Positions 49,581 to 63,075 are shown, counted from the first letter of the stretch. The stretch is DNA of 64,000 bases from Hermatobates lingyangjiaoensis (GCA_026182355.1 JAPFBL010000171.1:620001-684000); one strand, 5' to 3'. Made by a program: numbers and translations. The notes: a model not told the origin generated them from the letters alone.

Positions 49581-52500
49581 CAATTATTAAGAGTTGTTAA
49601 TATTTTACTTGTAATAAAAGGATAATTTCTAAAACTTAATCAGATTAATCAGACTCAGGAGACCAATGAGTGCTTTATTTGAAACTCTCAAAGTAATATT
49701 AATGTTGGAATCTAGGGATAATATCAAATCAAATGTTTGTTTTGACTTATTATATAGTTTTGACATATAGATAGTAAGTCAAATTAAGTCTTTGGAACGT
49801 GTAGGTATAAGTGTAACTTCATGTGTAAGAAGTGTTACTACTAGTAACTCCATGCTTTTTCAATTCAGGGCATACTAGTAATGTTGAAACGTGAATTTTT
49901 AATTTTTTATATCATAGTAGCATAATCTTTGAGCTTATTCAATTCAAATCATAAATTTTCATAAATTATGTTGTCATGAATGATCCTTTAAGTTTCAAAA
50001 TCCATTTTGTTTTAATTTGTTAAATATTTAGACATTTGCATGCTATTTAGACTGGGTAGAATTCTAGTGCAGATTAAAACTTAAGTGGAAGACCAGCATG
50101 AAATCTATTTTAGATTCATGGATATTACATAACCTTCCCGAATTAGCTGGAATTATTTGGTATTATCCAATAAAAATAAGTATTTTATATGCTGAAATGG
50201 TGTTGTCAACATTCTATTTACCCTGTGTTGGAGAGCCAATAATTTATTTCTCTGAAATTCTAGTAAATAGGGAATATCACTGGCAAAGTATTAAAGTTTA
50301 ATGTAGGCATCCTCGATCCTACAATCAAGCTTACCTGCTCGATCAATACTAGCTTCATTTCAACCTCCTATTCTCTTTACATTGACAAACATTCCATCCT
50401 CTTGTAAGTTAAAAGAAGGATTTCATCCTTTAATGTGGACATTTTCTTTGATATGAAGTCCAAGTTCTATTCTTGTTGAATAATCTTAGAGTATTGTATA
50501 GGCATGGAGTTGTGTGTATAAGAGTCGTTGTGCTTGCCCTGGGTATCCAATTTGAGAGCGGCAGCTATCAAGTGGAAGGTTAAACATCTGGAGAAATGTA
50601 ATGCAATTAAAGAGCAGGGTTTAATATTCCCCTGCTTGTATATATACACATACTCCAAGTGACAAGTTTACAATAACCAAGTGGGATGTTTCTCATTACG
50701 TGAGTGTGAGAGATTGTTGCAATTCAAGAATAACGCTAAATGAATGCTCTATTTTTGTATTCAGCTACACTTTTTTCAACAATATATCTATGTAAATGCT
50801 CCATTCTTTATTAATTAATTACACTTATTTACTGAAATAAACTTCAGTAATAACTCGATATGAGAGCTAAGTTTATCTTCAATAGCCATTCACCCTCCTA
50901 ACCAATCCTTGATTATACAAAGGAGGAATACGAATGCTCGTTATTTGCATTACTAACCAGTTCGTTACAACTCTCCATTCAACAATAACCCGATATGAAT
51001 TGCTCGTTTTTTTCATTTAGTAGCACATTATAAATAACATCGCATTTTACAATAGAACTTTAAAAATGCTATACTTTTTCTCAATATTAGTTCATTCTAA
51101 ATAACGTCATTATGCATTTTTTTCTTCTATAGAACTTGGTAATAAAAGCCAATTACTATTACTAAGATAAGTCAATATATCATTTTTATTATACTCTAAT
51201 AAATGATACTAATCCGTACTAATTACGAAGAAGTATATTTAATAAGTCTTAACATGTTACAGAAAGGCAGTGTGATAAATTATTAATGCAAAAAACCCCT
51301 AACATTTGCATGATACCTGTAGGTATTGGCACATGTCCGATGTCTAAACTTTAGCTTAATATGTGTTTTTAACAACCTTTTATTCACCTTAACTACTGAG
51401 TCTATTTTTTTTTCAAATTTCCTATTTATTATAAAATTATTATGGGTATAACACGAACAATTTTCAAAGTTTCTAATAAAAGAGTTTGTTCAATACTGTA
51501 AAAAGATGGGAAAAAACATATATGTTTAATTCATGACTTAGAAAAACTTTTTACCGAATTGAAATAAAACCAATTTGAACTAATTTTAGAAAGTTTAATT
51601 ACAGTTTTTCAAGAAGCTAATTTGAAAACAGACAAGATAATGATATTTGAATGAATGAAATCAGTCAATCATTAATACAAATGTTATACATAGGTAAGTT
51701 TACGCTTCTATTAATTAAGGTGATTTGAGGAGTACTTTTAAATTTAAAAGAATAAAACTTAAATGAAGTTTGAACTTAAATTTACAGTCATTTTAATATA
51801 TTGATTCCTTAAATAATTATAGCAAAACTATAAATGTCCGTGATATACATGGATTTGGTTAAAATAGAAATATGGTGGTGTTTAAAATCACAATAAATGT
51901 TATATATATTGTTTTAATGTATTTTAAAAGTGGTTTTGTACCTTCCAAATAAATACGCGTTAATTATTTCAGTGGGTGCTACACAATGGCTTTTCATTTC
52001 GCTTATTCAACACTTTACTTTCATTAACTAATTATAAGATTACAGAAATGAAGAAAAAAGAAAAACATTTATTATTATTATATAAAAGTGTGATATAAGC
52101 TGGCGGGTCTTATTGGCAATCGGATTCTTAAAGGTAAATTTTAAGATAGTTTCTAAACAATAATTATCTTTCAAAGAGTAATTTGTTGAAGTGCACGTAA
52201 TTCTTATTGAAGACAAAATGAGAGAATGTTTTTAGTAATCGAATTTATAAGAACTATCAGCAGGCGAAAAAGATTTTGAAAACAGTTACAATATTATACT
52301 TAACTTATATCGTTGGGCCACTAAATCGTTCATTTAAAATTATTGTACGAGTATATGTTAGTGGATTTTAATGCGAGCTAAAATTAAAAGATTAGGAATA
52401 TAAGGAGGAAGGCTCTTTGTGGATTAGTCTAGTTGAGGTAAAAGTAAGACGGGAGGTAGTAATTTTGCACATTGAGAGATTCTGCTCAGTGAGTTCTTAC

Positions 52501-53599
52501 ACGACCTTACAGAGTTGCCACTTCATTGCACGTTAACCGCAAATCAGTAGCCCTCCTTTACCAAATCGTCATTTCAATTTGAATTCCTCTTCGTTGCACA
52601 AAGATATTTATGCCTTAATATTACAACAGATATTTGACTCTGTTTCCTAACTTTTCATTCGTAGAGCGTTAAATTTGCTGGCGTTGATATATCAGACCAC
52701 TTACTTGCACACTCTTCATTTTTATTTAAATTATAATTACATATTTTTTTTTACTTTCTTCATAAAACCTTATTCAAATTATTATTGATTTTCCTGACAA
52801 TTTATAAATACACCATTTCTAATAAAATACCCGTGTATTCTAATATATGCTTTTTTTTTATGATGCATGTGTTGTTGAATAATACAGCAGTATCTGCATC
52901 CTTCTTTATTATAAGACTTTCATCCATGACTTAAGGATAAAATCCATTATTTATAAAGTAATATAAGTTATATTTATTTATAAATTTATTTTTTGCGACC
53001 TAACTTCTTTAAGGCTGCTATAACAACGGGCACTTATTTCATTTCATTATTCTTTCATTAGGACAAAGAGTCTCTCATCATTGTACGAAACCAGATTTTA
53101 ATTTGATTTTGTAGATTCAGTATAACTTATAGTGTTGTCTACCACGCATGTAAGTAAATAACGGATTTTCTTTGTAGCAGCATGATAAACTATATGGTCA
53201 TCTCTAGCAATAAATTGAAAATAGCACACATTTCGTGTATTCAGCTCGTATGGCGAATGCTATTCTTTAGTTTCTAGAACAATATAAGGACAAGAACAAC
53301 TGATATCTTCATTTTTATTTTAATTTATATTTGTGAGTAATACATGTATAAATATTTTTTTTTCTTTTTACCATTTATATGTCATAAATTTACAATAAGC
53401 ATACAACAGTAAAATAAACTTTTAGGAGTTAGTTATTTTTGCATAGAGAGATTCTTCTTGACGAGTTCCTTTATTTTTATATTGTAGTTGTGCAGCATAT
53501 AAAGTTGAACTCTAAATTTTACGTTGAGTTTTATTTTACATGTTTGTTGTGATTTGTTATATATATGTATATTCTAACGAAAGCAAGACAATTATAAAC

Positions 53600-54590
53600 A
53601 CTGACATAACTTATTTCTATATTTCGACAATCATCGTCATTAAGAAGCAAACTGTTCCTCAGGGAACAGAGAGGTGATTGATATCGAACAGAAGAGTAAC
53701 GATAGTTACACACTCAGTGATATCACTAAAACCACCACCACCACCACAAAGCGAAACAGGAGATACAGAAAATGAACAACAAGTACGAAATGAAAAAACA
53801 ATGAAATTATAAAGATAAAATAAGAAAAATAAATGAAAAACATAAACAAAAATAATCTGTGATAATAATGAGTGAAAATATAAGATCATTATTATAATTA
53901 AAATCATAATTAATATCAGTCAAAAATTAATAAACTTTCAAATTTCCAAATAATCAATAATAATTAACATAATAATCTTTCAGTTATATTTATTTCTGAT
54001 GATAAATAAATAAAACTAGTATAATGTAAAAAGAAAAAAACAACAGCTAAATTATTAAAATTGAAATCTGGGTCGACAATGCCATCGATATTTACAATTA
54101 TATTGTCCTTACTATATATATATATATATATTCATTACATTATATACTTGGATATTTATGTATATTCATTATATTTTAATTACTTTCTTTTAATCTTTAA
54201 GTTTTTATTTTTCTAATAACATATTATACGAGTAATATTACAGTAACTCGTATTGATTGTTATTTCATGATTAGTTAATGAATCAATTATGATTTGATTG
54301 TTGTTAATTATTGTTTTGATTATAGTTATCATATTTTTTATCATAAATTGCTTTGTTTTTATTTTTTTCAGTAATTGTTCTCATTTAGTTACTATTTTTT
54401 TCATTCCCTTATTTCTTCTTGTTTTCTTTATTGCTTTGACTCTCTCTTCACGCTTGGTGGTTGTGGTGATGACACTTAATGTGTATTGGTCGTGCAAGTG
54501 CTGCTGGATGTCATCGTACTGCTTCCTCTGGGACACTCCGCCTCAGATGACGATGATTGTCAAAAATATTGAGTGAGTTATGTCAAATTT
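53600..54590. repeat. Inverted pair of GAAATAT-subtype terminal repeats about 0.9 kb apart
   Basis: Minus at 53622-53641 (TGACGA T GATTGTC GAAA) and plus at 54544-54565 (AGATGACGATGATTGTC AAAA). Flanks TAAGTTATGTC and GAGTTATGTC match. The interior is AT-rich with a (CCA)n/(GGT)n motif near each end and a (TA)n tract at 54114-54130. Confidence 0.6.
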
Positions 54591-55863
54591 TCGTATTTGT
54601 GTTGTTTTTTGTATTAATTTTTACTTCAATTCCTATAGATAGTTTCATTTGATTTTATAAATATCTATTTATATGTATATACTAAATACAGACATTAATT
54701 CAACTGAAAACCACACACTTTTAAGTTTCAGAATTTCATCACCTGAGTAGTTTTCCTTAGTCAAGCAGTAGTTTGTGAGATGACAATAATGAACTTAACA
54801 TTTATAGAACCTCTATTCTAATGTGGATGGCCATATTAATAAAAGAAATAATAGAAATGCTTGATAAAAAAGATTAAATAGTAGTTACATAAACAATAAG
54901 TAAATAATTAGAAATGACAATTAAAATGGAATTAATTAAGAAAACCTAAAGATATGATTGAATAATTGGACGGTTTATTAAATGGGATAGAAAATAATTA
55001 AGTTTCAGGTTAATAGTAAACCGTATTCGCGCTACTTGTAGCCAGATATAAATTTATTCAGACTCTCTTAAAATTATCTCCCCTATTTATTTAGCCGGGG
55101 ACATGTTATTTAGCAAAGACATTTGAAAGTAATTCATTTTAACTGTGATTTTTAAAATTGAATGTAGAAGGATTACGGAAGGAGGGACTATTGTATCTCA
55201 GCAGTAGTGATAACAGTTTTTTCTCTCTATTGTCTCTAGATGTTTTGAAAAACATGATTAGCATGATTCAAAGGGAGCCAATATTTTTCCTTCAATAAGT
55301 GCCAGAAGATATCTAAATTTAAAATTACTACTTTTAGGCAAATTTTATGCAAGAAGTAAATTATTTTTTTTGGTTTTTAAATTTAGTTTTTAATTTATTT
55401 TATTTTATTAAGTTTTATGATAACTATGTTGTTAGATACCTCACTTTTATTTTGTAGTGTTTTATAGAATAACAGTTATAGTTATAGATTAAATCACATA
55501 AATGACTTCTTGTGAGACTTATGTTTTGAAATATATGATTAAGGAGTTGTTCAAATTTTAAGTGTATTATCTTTAGAGTACCACAGTGGGTGGGTACTTA
55601 ACACAGTGGGTGATTTTATGCAACCTTATATACTCTTAATGACCTCATTAACAGGGAACCTCTCTTCCATGATTATGAAACATGCTCCAGTTATATCATG
55701 TAAATAAAAAACTCTTTCCAAACCCAACTGCAATACTCTTTAAAACCTGTTTGTTGGCTTCATTTTAAGATAATGATCTTAGGAATAACACACGCATGAA
55801 TATTATATTGTAACTAATTATATTGTAATATTATTGTTATATAATTATAATTATATTGTAACT

Positions 55864-55965
55864 ATTACCAAAACATAATGTAATTATGTTTTGGTAATTG
55901 TACCATATTGTTTGGTTATAATTACAATAAATATTACCATATTGTAATTATAACCAAACAAAAAT
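55864..55965. repeat. Two adjacent hairpins
   Basis: TTACCAAAACATAA pairs with TTATGTTTTGGTAA across five bases. Next to it TTTGGTTATAATTACAAT pairs with GTAATTATAACCAAAC across a short spacer. Both are small foldbacks of unknown origin. Confidence 0.8.
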
Positions 55966-57119
55966 TTAAAAAGATTTCACAATTTTCTTTTTTTTTTTAA
56001 ATAGATTCTAAATCTAAAATAAAGTAATCATGGCTTAAGAACAACTTTTGAGCCAATTTATTTAAAGAATAATTCTTGTTTTCTGTAGTTTAATTAATAA
56101 TCCACATGCAGTTTTTGTTTTGTTCCTGCTAACAATTGAAGGCGTTATGAAACAATATGATTTAATTATTTTACCGATTTACACGTTTTGAAGTCAACAG
56201 GAGAATTATTTGTATATGTTGTCAATGAGGCTGAAAGTTTGTAAGTTACAATTTGATATATTCATCAATGCTTATGAACTTGCCTGATCTGGCACCTCTA
56301 TTTGAGACAGGATATTGGGCATAATTCAGAGGTCTCATTCTATATTTGCGAGATCCGGACTTGTCAAAGTATTAGAGACCCTATAAACCAAAGATGGTTC
56401 AAGAAGAGCGCATGACTTATTTGCATGGAAATTTTGTCTTTTTTTTTAATTTTATAAAAACTAATAGACTCGTATTTATGAGGAGAGTAATGACAGGCAA
56501 TATCTATTCGGTTTGTACGTGACCTGTTATCTAAGCATATATTTTAAATAAGGAAACCGGTATTAGAATAAAGCTACATAAAAGCAGCACTATGGTGAAG
56601 CACAGGTAATTAGGAAGGTTGAAACAATTACTGCTTAAAACTAATAAATTTCAAAGGGAATCCAACATTCTTCAAAACATTAGTTGAAAACCACTGAGTT
56701 GTCTAGTCTTTTTCTTGAATAATTATTTTCTTTAGAAATTACTTGAAAAAAATGAAACAATAATTAACAGTTATTGTTGAATTAAATATAAATCAGAATA
56801 TAGTACCATTAAAAAAATGATTGTGCTTACATCGAGTTACTAAAAGATGAAGGAAAAATGATAAATTCAGAATATGGTTGAAGTTTATACATATTCAGTT
56901 GCTAAACAGTGAAAACATTTAACAAGCCAGTAATTAAAACAGTGAGCATACACTGAGCAGGAAAAAATAAATCTTATAATGAAGAAACAAAATCTCACGT
57001 AGATCACTAGATGTTTGTTATCAGAGCATGATTAATATTTATTGGGTGCTATTGTTACTGTTTATCAAAAATAAGAAGAAGTAAATCCATAAATTCAAAC
57101 TAGTAATGAGTTAGTAAAA

Positions 57120-58320
57120 CGGATGTTTCAAAAAATATGCAAAAACAGTTAGAGGAAAAATTGATACTAATACAAAAAAATACTGAACATATAATGACAT
57201 GGATAGAAAGAAGAGAAGAAATCTATAACCAGAAATTGAAAATTAGACACTTAGAGAGAAAAGTATTAAATTTGAAATTGAAGACATAACATACAGCGAC
57301 ATGGAGAAGAAACTGGCCGAACTAATAAAATCAAAGATACATAGTGAACTCTGTTTGAGGGATAAGGATTTCATCAGATGATTTGTAAAACAGCCGATCA
57401 ATACTATTGGGTTTTATCCCTTGGTGAGCTCATAATACCCTACTAAGAAATAAATATAAATTAAATAAAAGTAACATATATTTGAAAGAATATTCATCTA
57501 ACAAAGTAATTGAAACAAAAAAAAATGATAATTGTTAAATTAATTGATAATCTTGGTCTTAATTGAGGAGAGAAAGGATAAAAAGTATGCACTCAGTGTG
57601 TATGATGAACGATGATGAAGGATTATGATGAAGGTTTATGATGAATCTATGAAGAGCGGAGGGAATGCGCCTCTAAAACGTTAATTGTTTAGATCTTCAA
57701 GAAATACTTCTGTGACTAATCAATAAAAGTTGCTAGAATAGTAGTAGGTAATGACTCAGTACAATATCCAATTTGTGGAAAGAAGCCTGCACTCAAAAGG
57801 AGACTCATATACTTTTTAAAAAATGACGTACAAAGAACCAAAATAGCAACAAATAAATTAATTTGACTCAATTGTAGAAAAACACTAACAGATCATAGAA
57901 CTAATTCATCTTCCAGTCAGACTGGTCACTTTGGGTGTATTAAACCAAGATCTGCGAAAATTAGATAATCCAAAGACTAACCAAAAAATAAACTCACAAC
58001 TATAGATAGGAACATTAAATTTATGATCCATAAAGTCTTAAAAGTGAATCGTAATGAATACGCATTCTCAAAATCAATCATAGACATCATTGAAATGGCA
58101 GAAATGAGAATAGGATGGGAAGTCATAGTTCAAAGAAAAAGTTGAATTATGCTTAACGCAATGGAATTATAAACGGACACAGAAGAGCAGGATTATTGGT
58201 CAAGCTTTGGTTTACCATAGCAGAGCAAAAACAATGGTTCAAATATATGCACCTAGTAATGAAGAATTAGAACTATTCTATAAGTTATTACTGAAAACTA
58301 TTGAAATTATCAATGTATCT
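57120..58320 (+). pseudogene. LINE remnant with AP-endonuclease-like fragment
   Basis: Broken frames read like a non-LTR retrotransposon. Near 57150-57290 there is a Lys/Glu-rich stretch (NTEHIMTWIERREEIYNQKL). Near 57760-57830 comes VQYPICGKK, a possible zinc knuckle. At about 57990-58130 is SIIDIIEMAEMRIGWEV, resembling the DIIGLAE block of LINE endonucleases. At 58230-58310 is MVQIYAPSNEELELFY, resembling the conserved xVxxYAP block of the same domain. Stops and frameshifts are frequent, and no reverse transcriptase is visible downstream. The endonuclease assignment is by motif only. Confidence 0.6.
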
Positions 58321-58619
58321 GTTTTTGAGCATTTTTTTCTTCGTCATTTTATACTGCACTTTCACAGTAGTCCTGATTCATTTAATAGAAATATCTTCAT
58401 GCATTCTTTTGACTAGCAACTTTTTCTATGACAATATTGACTAGGTGTTCCTTCCTCAAGACGCTATTCCTTACATTTATTTTCTAGCACATTTTTAAAT
58501 GATGCTATTTCTGTTAGCTCTATTATTTTATAAACTCATTTTGGCTCCCTTCATCTAAATTTATTTCGTTGCAGTCTTTTTCTATAGGCTCTATCAATGT
58601 ACTAGAAGGATAGGGTACA

Positions 58620-58890
58620 AGATAATATAAACAAAGATATATAGTGAGTTCTGTTTGAGATATATAGATGTCATCAGAAGATTATAGAAAATGGACATCT
58701 CATTATAGAAAACACTAACAGTTCATAGAACAAATGCACGTTCGGTGTATGAAACCAAGATTTGTCAAAATTAGATAATCCAAAACATAAAAAAGACTAA
58801 CTGAAAAATAAACTCACAACTACAGATAGGAATATTAAATTTAAGAACCACTCTTACGGTCTTAAGAGCGAATAACCGTAATGGAATCAA
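58620..58890 (+). repeat. Partial second copy of the LINE-remnant sequence
   Basis: It repeats, with divergence, blocks of the preceding element: GTGAGTTCTGTTTGAGATAT (compare 57338), GTCATCAGA, then AGATTAGTC-type flanks and ATAAACTCACAACTACAGAT with TAGGAATATTAAATTTA (compare 57985-58022). The middle part is deleted. Confidence 0.7.
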
Positions 58891-59242
58891 AGACACAATG
58901 CACTTGCTTGTGGGTCAGCTTGTGTCAAATATTAATATGCATTTATATTCCAAATAGACTCGTAGATTTTATAATTATTTTTATAATCAAATAATAGAAT
59001 TTATCTTACATGTAATGTGATTGTAGATAAATCATTAGTTGTGCAATCCGTAATAGTGTGGTATTTATCCATTTTACCTCAGAATGATTGTAGATTTTCT
59101 CTCATGTATACTTTTATAAAATATTTTGAGATTTTTAATGGTAATTACTGATAAAAATGTTCGAAAGATATTATATTTGAAACAGTCTTATGAACTATGG
59201 TTTCAAAAATAGTTTTCTTATTGACAAACTGATGAAAAGTAC

Positions 59243-59382
59243 CTGGTGAATACAAGGAGGACTAGTGTGTTCCCTAGAATCCCCACTGTGCCTACCATGC
59301 CCAAAAGAGTGCCAATGATGAACATGACGTCCCTTGATGCATACTGGAATGGTGGCCATGTAGTGTCATTTGTAAAGAAGTC
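59243..59382 (-). CDS. Opsin, internal exon with N-terminal tail and TM1 (partial gene)
   Basis: The exon is bounded by tttcag|GAC and ACCAG|gtactt, both consensus splice sites, and opens in phase 0 and ends after two bases of a codon. It encodes a short extracellular stretch with an N-glycosylation sequon (NDT at residues 5-7) and a hydrophobic helix carrying the class A GPCR TM1 signature GILGN (Asn 1.50 at residue 38). The two leftover bases join the first base of the exon at 19495 to make Arg, giving a continuous reading frame into TM2. Upstream in frame there is a TGA with no ATG between it and the acceptor, so a separate start exon is needed; I could not identify it to the right. As a light-sensing GPCR the protein would sit in the plasma membrane of a photoreceptor or other sensory cell. 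About 54% of its third codon positions are G or C by hand count. Confidence 0.9.
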
Positions 59383-60659
59383 CTGAAACAAACAACATAA
59401 ATATCACATAGTGAGAGAAAGGAAAGTTTAAGTAAAACAGAAATAAAAGTCATCGGCGATTATATGTTAAAATGAATCATCCTCGTGAATACGTTCATTG
59501 ATAAACATGATTTCAGTCTGGCTTTTGAACATATTGTGTTCATGAATATGAAAACAATTATTAAGAACTAAATAAATTAGAACACAAGACGTGCTTCCAG
59601 CGTTATACATATCAGTGTCAACTAAAGCGATTTAGTGCAAAAGCACTGAGAAGCTTATTATTATTCTCATTATAGTTGTATACAGTAGAGGTTCACTTGT
59701 ATATTTATCGTGCATCGCGAGAGTTTGATGATAAATATACTCCACTTATTATATAAATCTCTCTCTCTAAGACCTAAGTCAAACTAAACTAAAATAAAAT
59801 ATAGGAAAACACTGAAAGAAATTCTTCAGTACTTTGTCATCCGTCATGAACAACAAGAGATACTCATTGCTTGAAATACAAGCTCAGATACGCCATCAAG
59901 TGTTACATAAAGAAATAAAGGACAGGATGCATAGACTAAATAAATAAGTTAATGAAATGAAATGAACGTAACAAAACAAAGCACAAATTAATATAAAAGA
60001 AGACAACAAACAATCAAAACACTACTACTACTTCTCTGTGTATTCATCCATGAAAACGAACTTTACGCTATAATTGTTAATGAATAATTTTAATATAACA
60101 ATAATAATTAACGATCTTAATTAACTAGTTTTAAGTAACTTTTTTAGTGATTATTGAAAAACTAAATTTTGTCAATAATTTTGTTTCAAGGTAAATAATA
60201 CGAATTTTACGAGTTTGGAAACGTCCAAAAGAGAAATATTACATTAAAAAAGGCAACATTAAAGCATAATGTTTGTCAAATTATGCTATTAAGAAGATTA
60301 TGTTTGGCCAGACCAGACGAAATAGTAATAGCTTCATTAAAATAAATCAAACTGTTAAATTAGTTATTAGTCACTTTGACCGTAATATAATGAAACTGTT
60401 CTGTGTGCCTTCAAATTAATTAGTAATTTTCGTTGATAGACAATGTGATTCCTATTAAGTTTGTTTGGGGTAAAGTTGAGTGTAGAATACTCAATTTTTT
60501 ATTTATTATTTCACATTTATTGCTTATATAATTACATAAATTACATTTGATTAAACTTATTTTTATTCACGAGCTGTACCATCTTTAATTTCTTTGGTAT
60601 TTATTTATTTATTATAATAACAATAAGAAACACGAATTCTCCAGGCAAACGGTTTTATT

Positions 60660-60720
60660 TAACTTGGACGAGTTATGAACACAGTGTTCATCCTCAGGTT
60701 ATATCAAGAACATGTAATAT
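60660..60720 (-). repeat. Family C terminal repeat fragment
   Basis: The minus core CTGAGGA T GAACAC T GTGTTC ATAA (60673-60697) keeps a perfect 6-bp helix, but GAAA is mutated to ATAA. It lies upstream of the first visible opsin exon. Confidence 0.6.
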
Positions 60721-61284
60721 GCACATGCAATCCTTATAAACTGAACTTGCAATATAATACACTTATTGTTTTCTTCATTTTGTTTCTAATTGCAACATTA
60801 CAACTTGATCCATTGTTTTGAAAGTGAGTAAATTTCGTTGCAAAAAAAATGACTGATTACAGCTAAATCTGTTTACAACGTAAGAAAAACAGAAAAAGTG
60901 TGCAAAGTGAGTTCATAGTAAAAAATCGACAATGATATTGTAAAATATCAGTTGAAAAAAGATTATAAAAATATATTTTATCATCATAATTTATAATATA
61001 ATTAACGCTAATATATTTGTTTATACTATATTGACTTCACTCGATTTGAAATCAGAGCCTTCTTGTGATACAATTAGTTTAATTTTAAGTTGTAGTGTTT
61101 CCTACTATTTATATAAGTTTGTAATTGATTTTTTTTTAGATGTATAATAAAATAGGAGTGGTTAGTAATATAATACTATTCGATTTTAAGAATTATAACC
61201 ATGGTTATAACTGTATATTTATATTAATGCATACTGCTAATACCACTGAAGTTAGTGCGATTAATATTAGTAGTAAAAAAAAAT

Positions 61285-61405
61285 AGTCTTACTTCGTATA
61301 CTGCTGCTGGAGCTATCCAACGGGTTTCGGGTTTCACCCATCTTCAGTTCCTTTTGAAGATAGATGAAGCCCGAAATCTGTTGGATAGCTCCAGCAGCAA
61401 TTTAC
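61285..61405. repeat. Foldback with hammerhead-like motifs (family H)
   Basis: Arms of about 55 bp (CTGCTGCTGGAGCTATCCAA and reverse) meet near 61350. The minus core is CTGAAGA T GGGT GAA ACCC GAAA CCCG (61325-61347), intact with a 4-bp helix. The plus core TTGAAGA T AGATGAAGCCC GAAA (61354-61376) is mutated. Confidence 0.8.
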
Positions 61406-61419
61406 GAGGTAAAGGTGTA

Positions 61420-62095
61420 AGGTTTATACAAAAACCGAAATTTTAGAAAACCGGTTTTCGAACGGTAATTTTTCCGGACCGGTTTCGAATTTTCATAAAA
61501 AATGTTTTTTGCTCGAATATTCTGTAATTTGAACAAAAAATTTTAACAGAAAATTTAGTCATTAAGAGCAGTTTTTGACTGAAATTATTTACTGTTCAAT
61601 TTTATTGATAGTAAATTTTTTTATGCAATTTAGCAGAACAAAGAAATAATAGTTGACCAGGATTAAATAACTTTAAAAACAATTATTCCTTGTTTATGCA
61701 TAATTTTCGTATATAAGCATGTAAATATTTTTATAATTGTGAAACGAGTTATTCAGTAATACGTTCGAATACATAAAAACAATATATTTTCATATTTTTA
61801 TAATAACCATATTATTAACCATATTATTTTATAACCATATTATATCTATAATAATCATATTATTAAATTGGACCGATATGATTCCAAGAACCAAACCGAT
61901 TGCAACAGAGTTTTTATCAATCTGGTACATTTGGCTACATTTGTCATTTCCAAATTTTTTTAAAGTGTTATTCATACATTAAAAACCGATATTTTCAACT
62001 AAAAAACCGGTTTTCGAATTTCATAATTTTGTCCAAAAAAGCGGTTATGAAAACTGGTTTTAAAAAACCGACAAATCCTAGTAAGGTGGTTTTTT
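61420..62095. mobile_element. Dispersed element D, copy 2
   Basis: The right part (61850-62090) matches copy 1 in reverse. Both ends carry gaaaaccggtt-like blocks. GTAAGGT occurs just outside each end (about 61418 and 62081), a possible 7-bp target duplication. The interior is AT-rich with ACCATATTAT repeats. A short frame across 61900-62151 is carried by repeat sequence and is not treated as a gene. Confidence 0.6.
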
Positions 62096-62874
62096 CTATT
62101 ACTAATATTAATTATATATTTGTAGCCACAATATTCTCACTATTCTATTAGTGTTATTCTTATATTTTGGTCATTTACGAACTTTATCAAAGCACTATAA
62201 TAAGGTTGTTACAGAGTAGAGAAAATGAAAATATACTCAATTTTATCAATATTTCGATGAGAGTATGTTGATCTTTCCAGCTACATGTAATTATAGGTAG
62301 ATATATCACGTAGGATATATAGGTTAAAAAAAAAGTTAAAAAAAAAACAAATATATTACTAAAGAACTTTGGAGTAGCCTACGCTTAACTTTACTAATAG
62401 CGAACATAATATCAAACTATTCTAAAATAAATTCAGTTTTGGTGTAGTTCATGGCTTCCTCCCTGTAAACGCCACATGAACCAGTTATTATTGTTGATTC
62501 ACTATTACTTTGGACCATTATGTATACGAGACAAGAGCTCTTTACTTCAAATAAAGAAGCTTACAATCGATGTGTGCCATTTCTGATAACTTTGACACAC
62601 TTCCATCATTTTATCAACAATAAAGTCCGAATTTGTAATGTTCCATTCTATTTATATTTTATAAAATTTATCTCAGAAAAATAAATTCCTTTTCATAATG
62701 ACTTTCGTAATCTTGAAAGTTTCGTTTTTTGGTAAAAAAAAAAAAGAAAAATAAAATGTATGATAATTATCCACGCTGAAAATAGCGGAAGTGATCATTG
62801 TTCTTATTATCCATTGTCATGTTTGAATTTTTAGTTTATTAAGGATAAAATAGATACATTATTTATTTATCTCA

Positions 62875-63075
62875 GCAAAGCATGGTCGACCAGATTAGTC
62901 CAGTGACAAAGGCAACCCTCTGGATTGGCAGCCTTGTGTTGAATTCCCACTCTGGGCATCGATTTATTTCCGAGGAAAGCGAATAAATCTGAGAACGTTG
63001 TCTCTCGGAGAGGACGTTAAGCCGTTGGTTGAAAGCCTGTACGATGTGTGGCACTCGTTAAAGATCCCTACTCTA
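62875..63075 (+). mobile_element. SINE-like element with a conserved-looking central block
   Basis: The left part (CATGGTCGACCAGATTAG, then GTGTTGAATTCCCACTC) has the spacing and a weak B-box look of a tRNA-derived head. The middle part reads GAGGACGTTAAGCCGTTG and then CTCGTTAAAGATCCC, a GACGTTAA ... CGTTAAAGA(T/A)CC arrangement found in several invertebrate SINE families. No poly(A) tail is visible and short frames across it are not genes. The assignment is from recall of the pattern only. Confidence 0.5.

Larger units (their letters stand above)
49581..59242. other. Opsin intron 1, right part
   Basis: Outside the repeats at 53600, 55864, 57120 and 58620, nothing is recognised in 49580-53600 or 54590-57120. 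58890-59242 contains only the inverted family C outer segment. Confidence 0.7.

Noticed and set aside
57640..57700. ATGAAGAGCGG ... CTCTAAAACG as another hammerhead-like motif
   Set aside because: The helix is mostly unpaired and the core has two changes; chance match within a LINE remnant is as likely.
62440..62530. Minus-strand ATG frame of 33 codons (MVQSNSES...) as the opsin start exon
   Set aside because: No good phase-0 donor site and no similarity to an opsin N-terminus; it ends in a stop.
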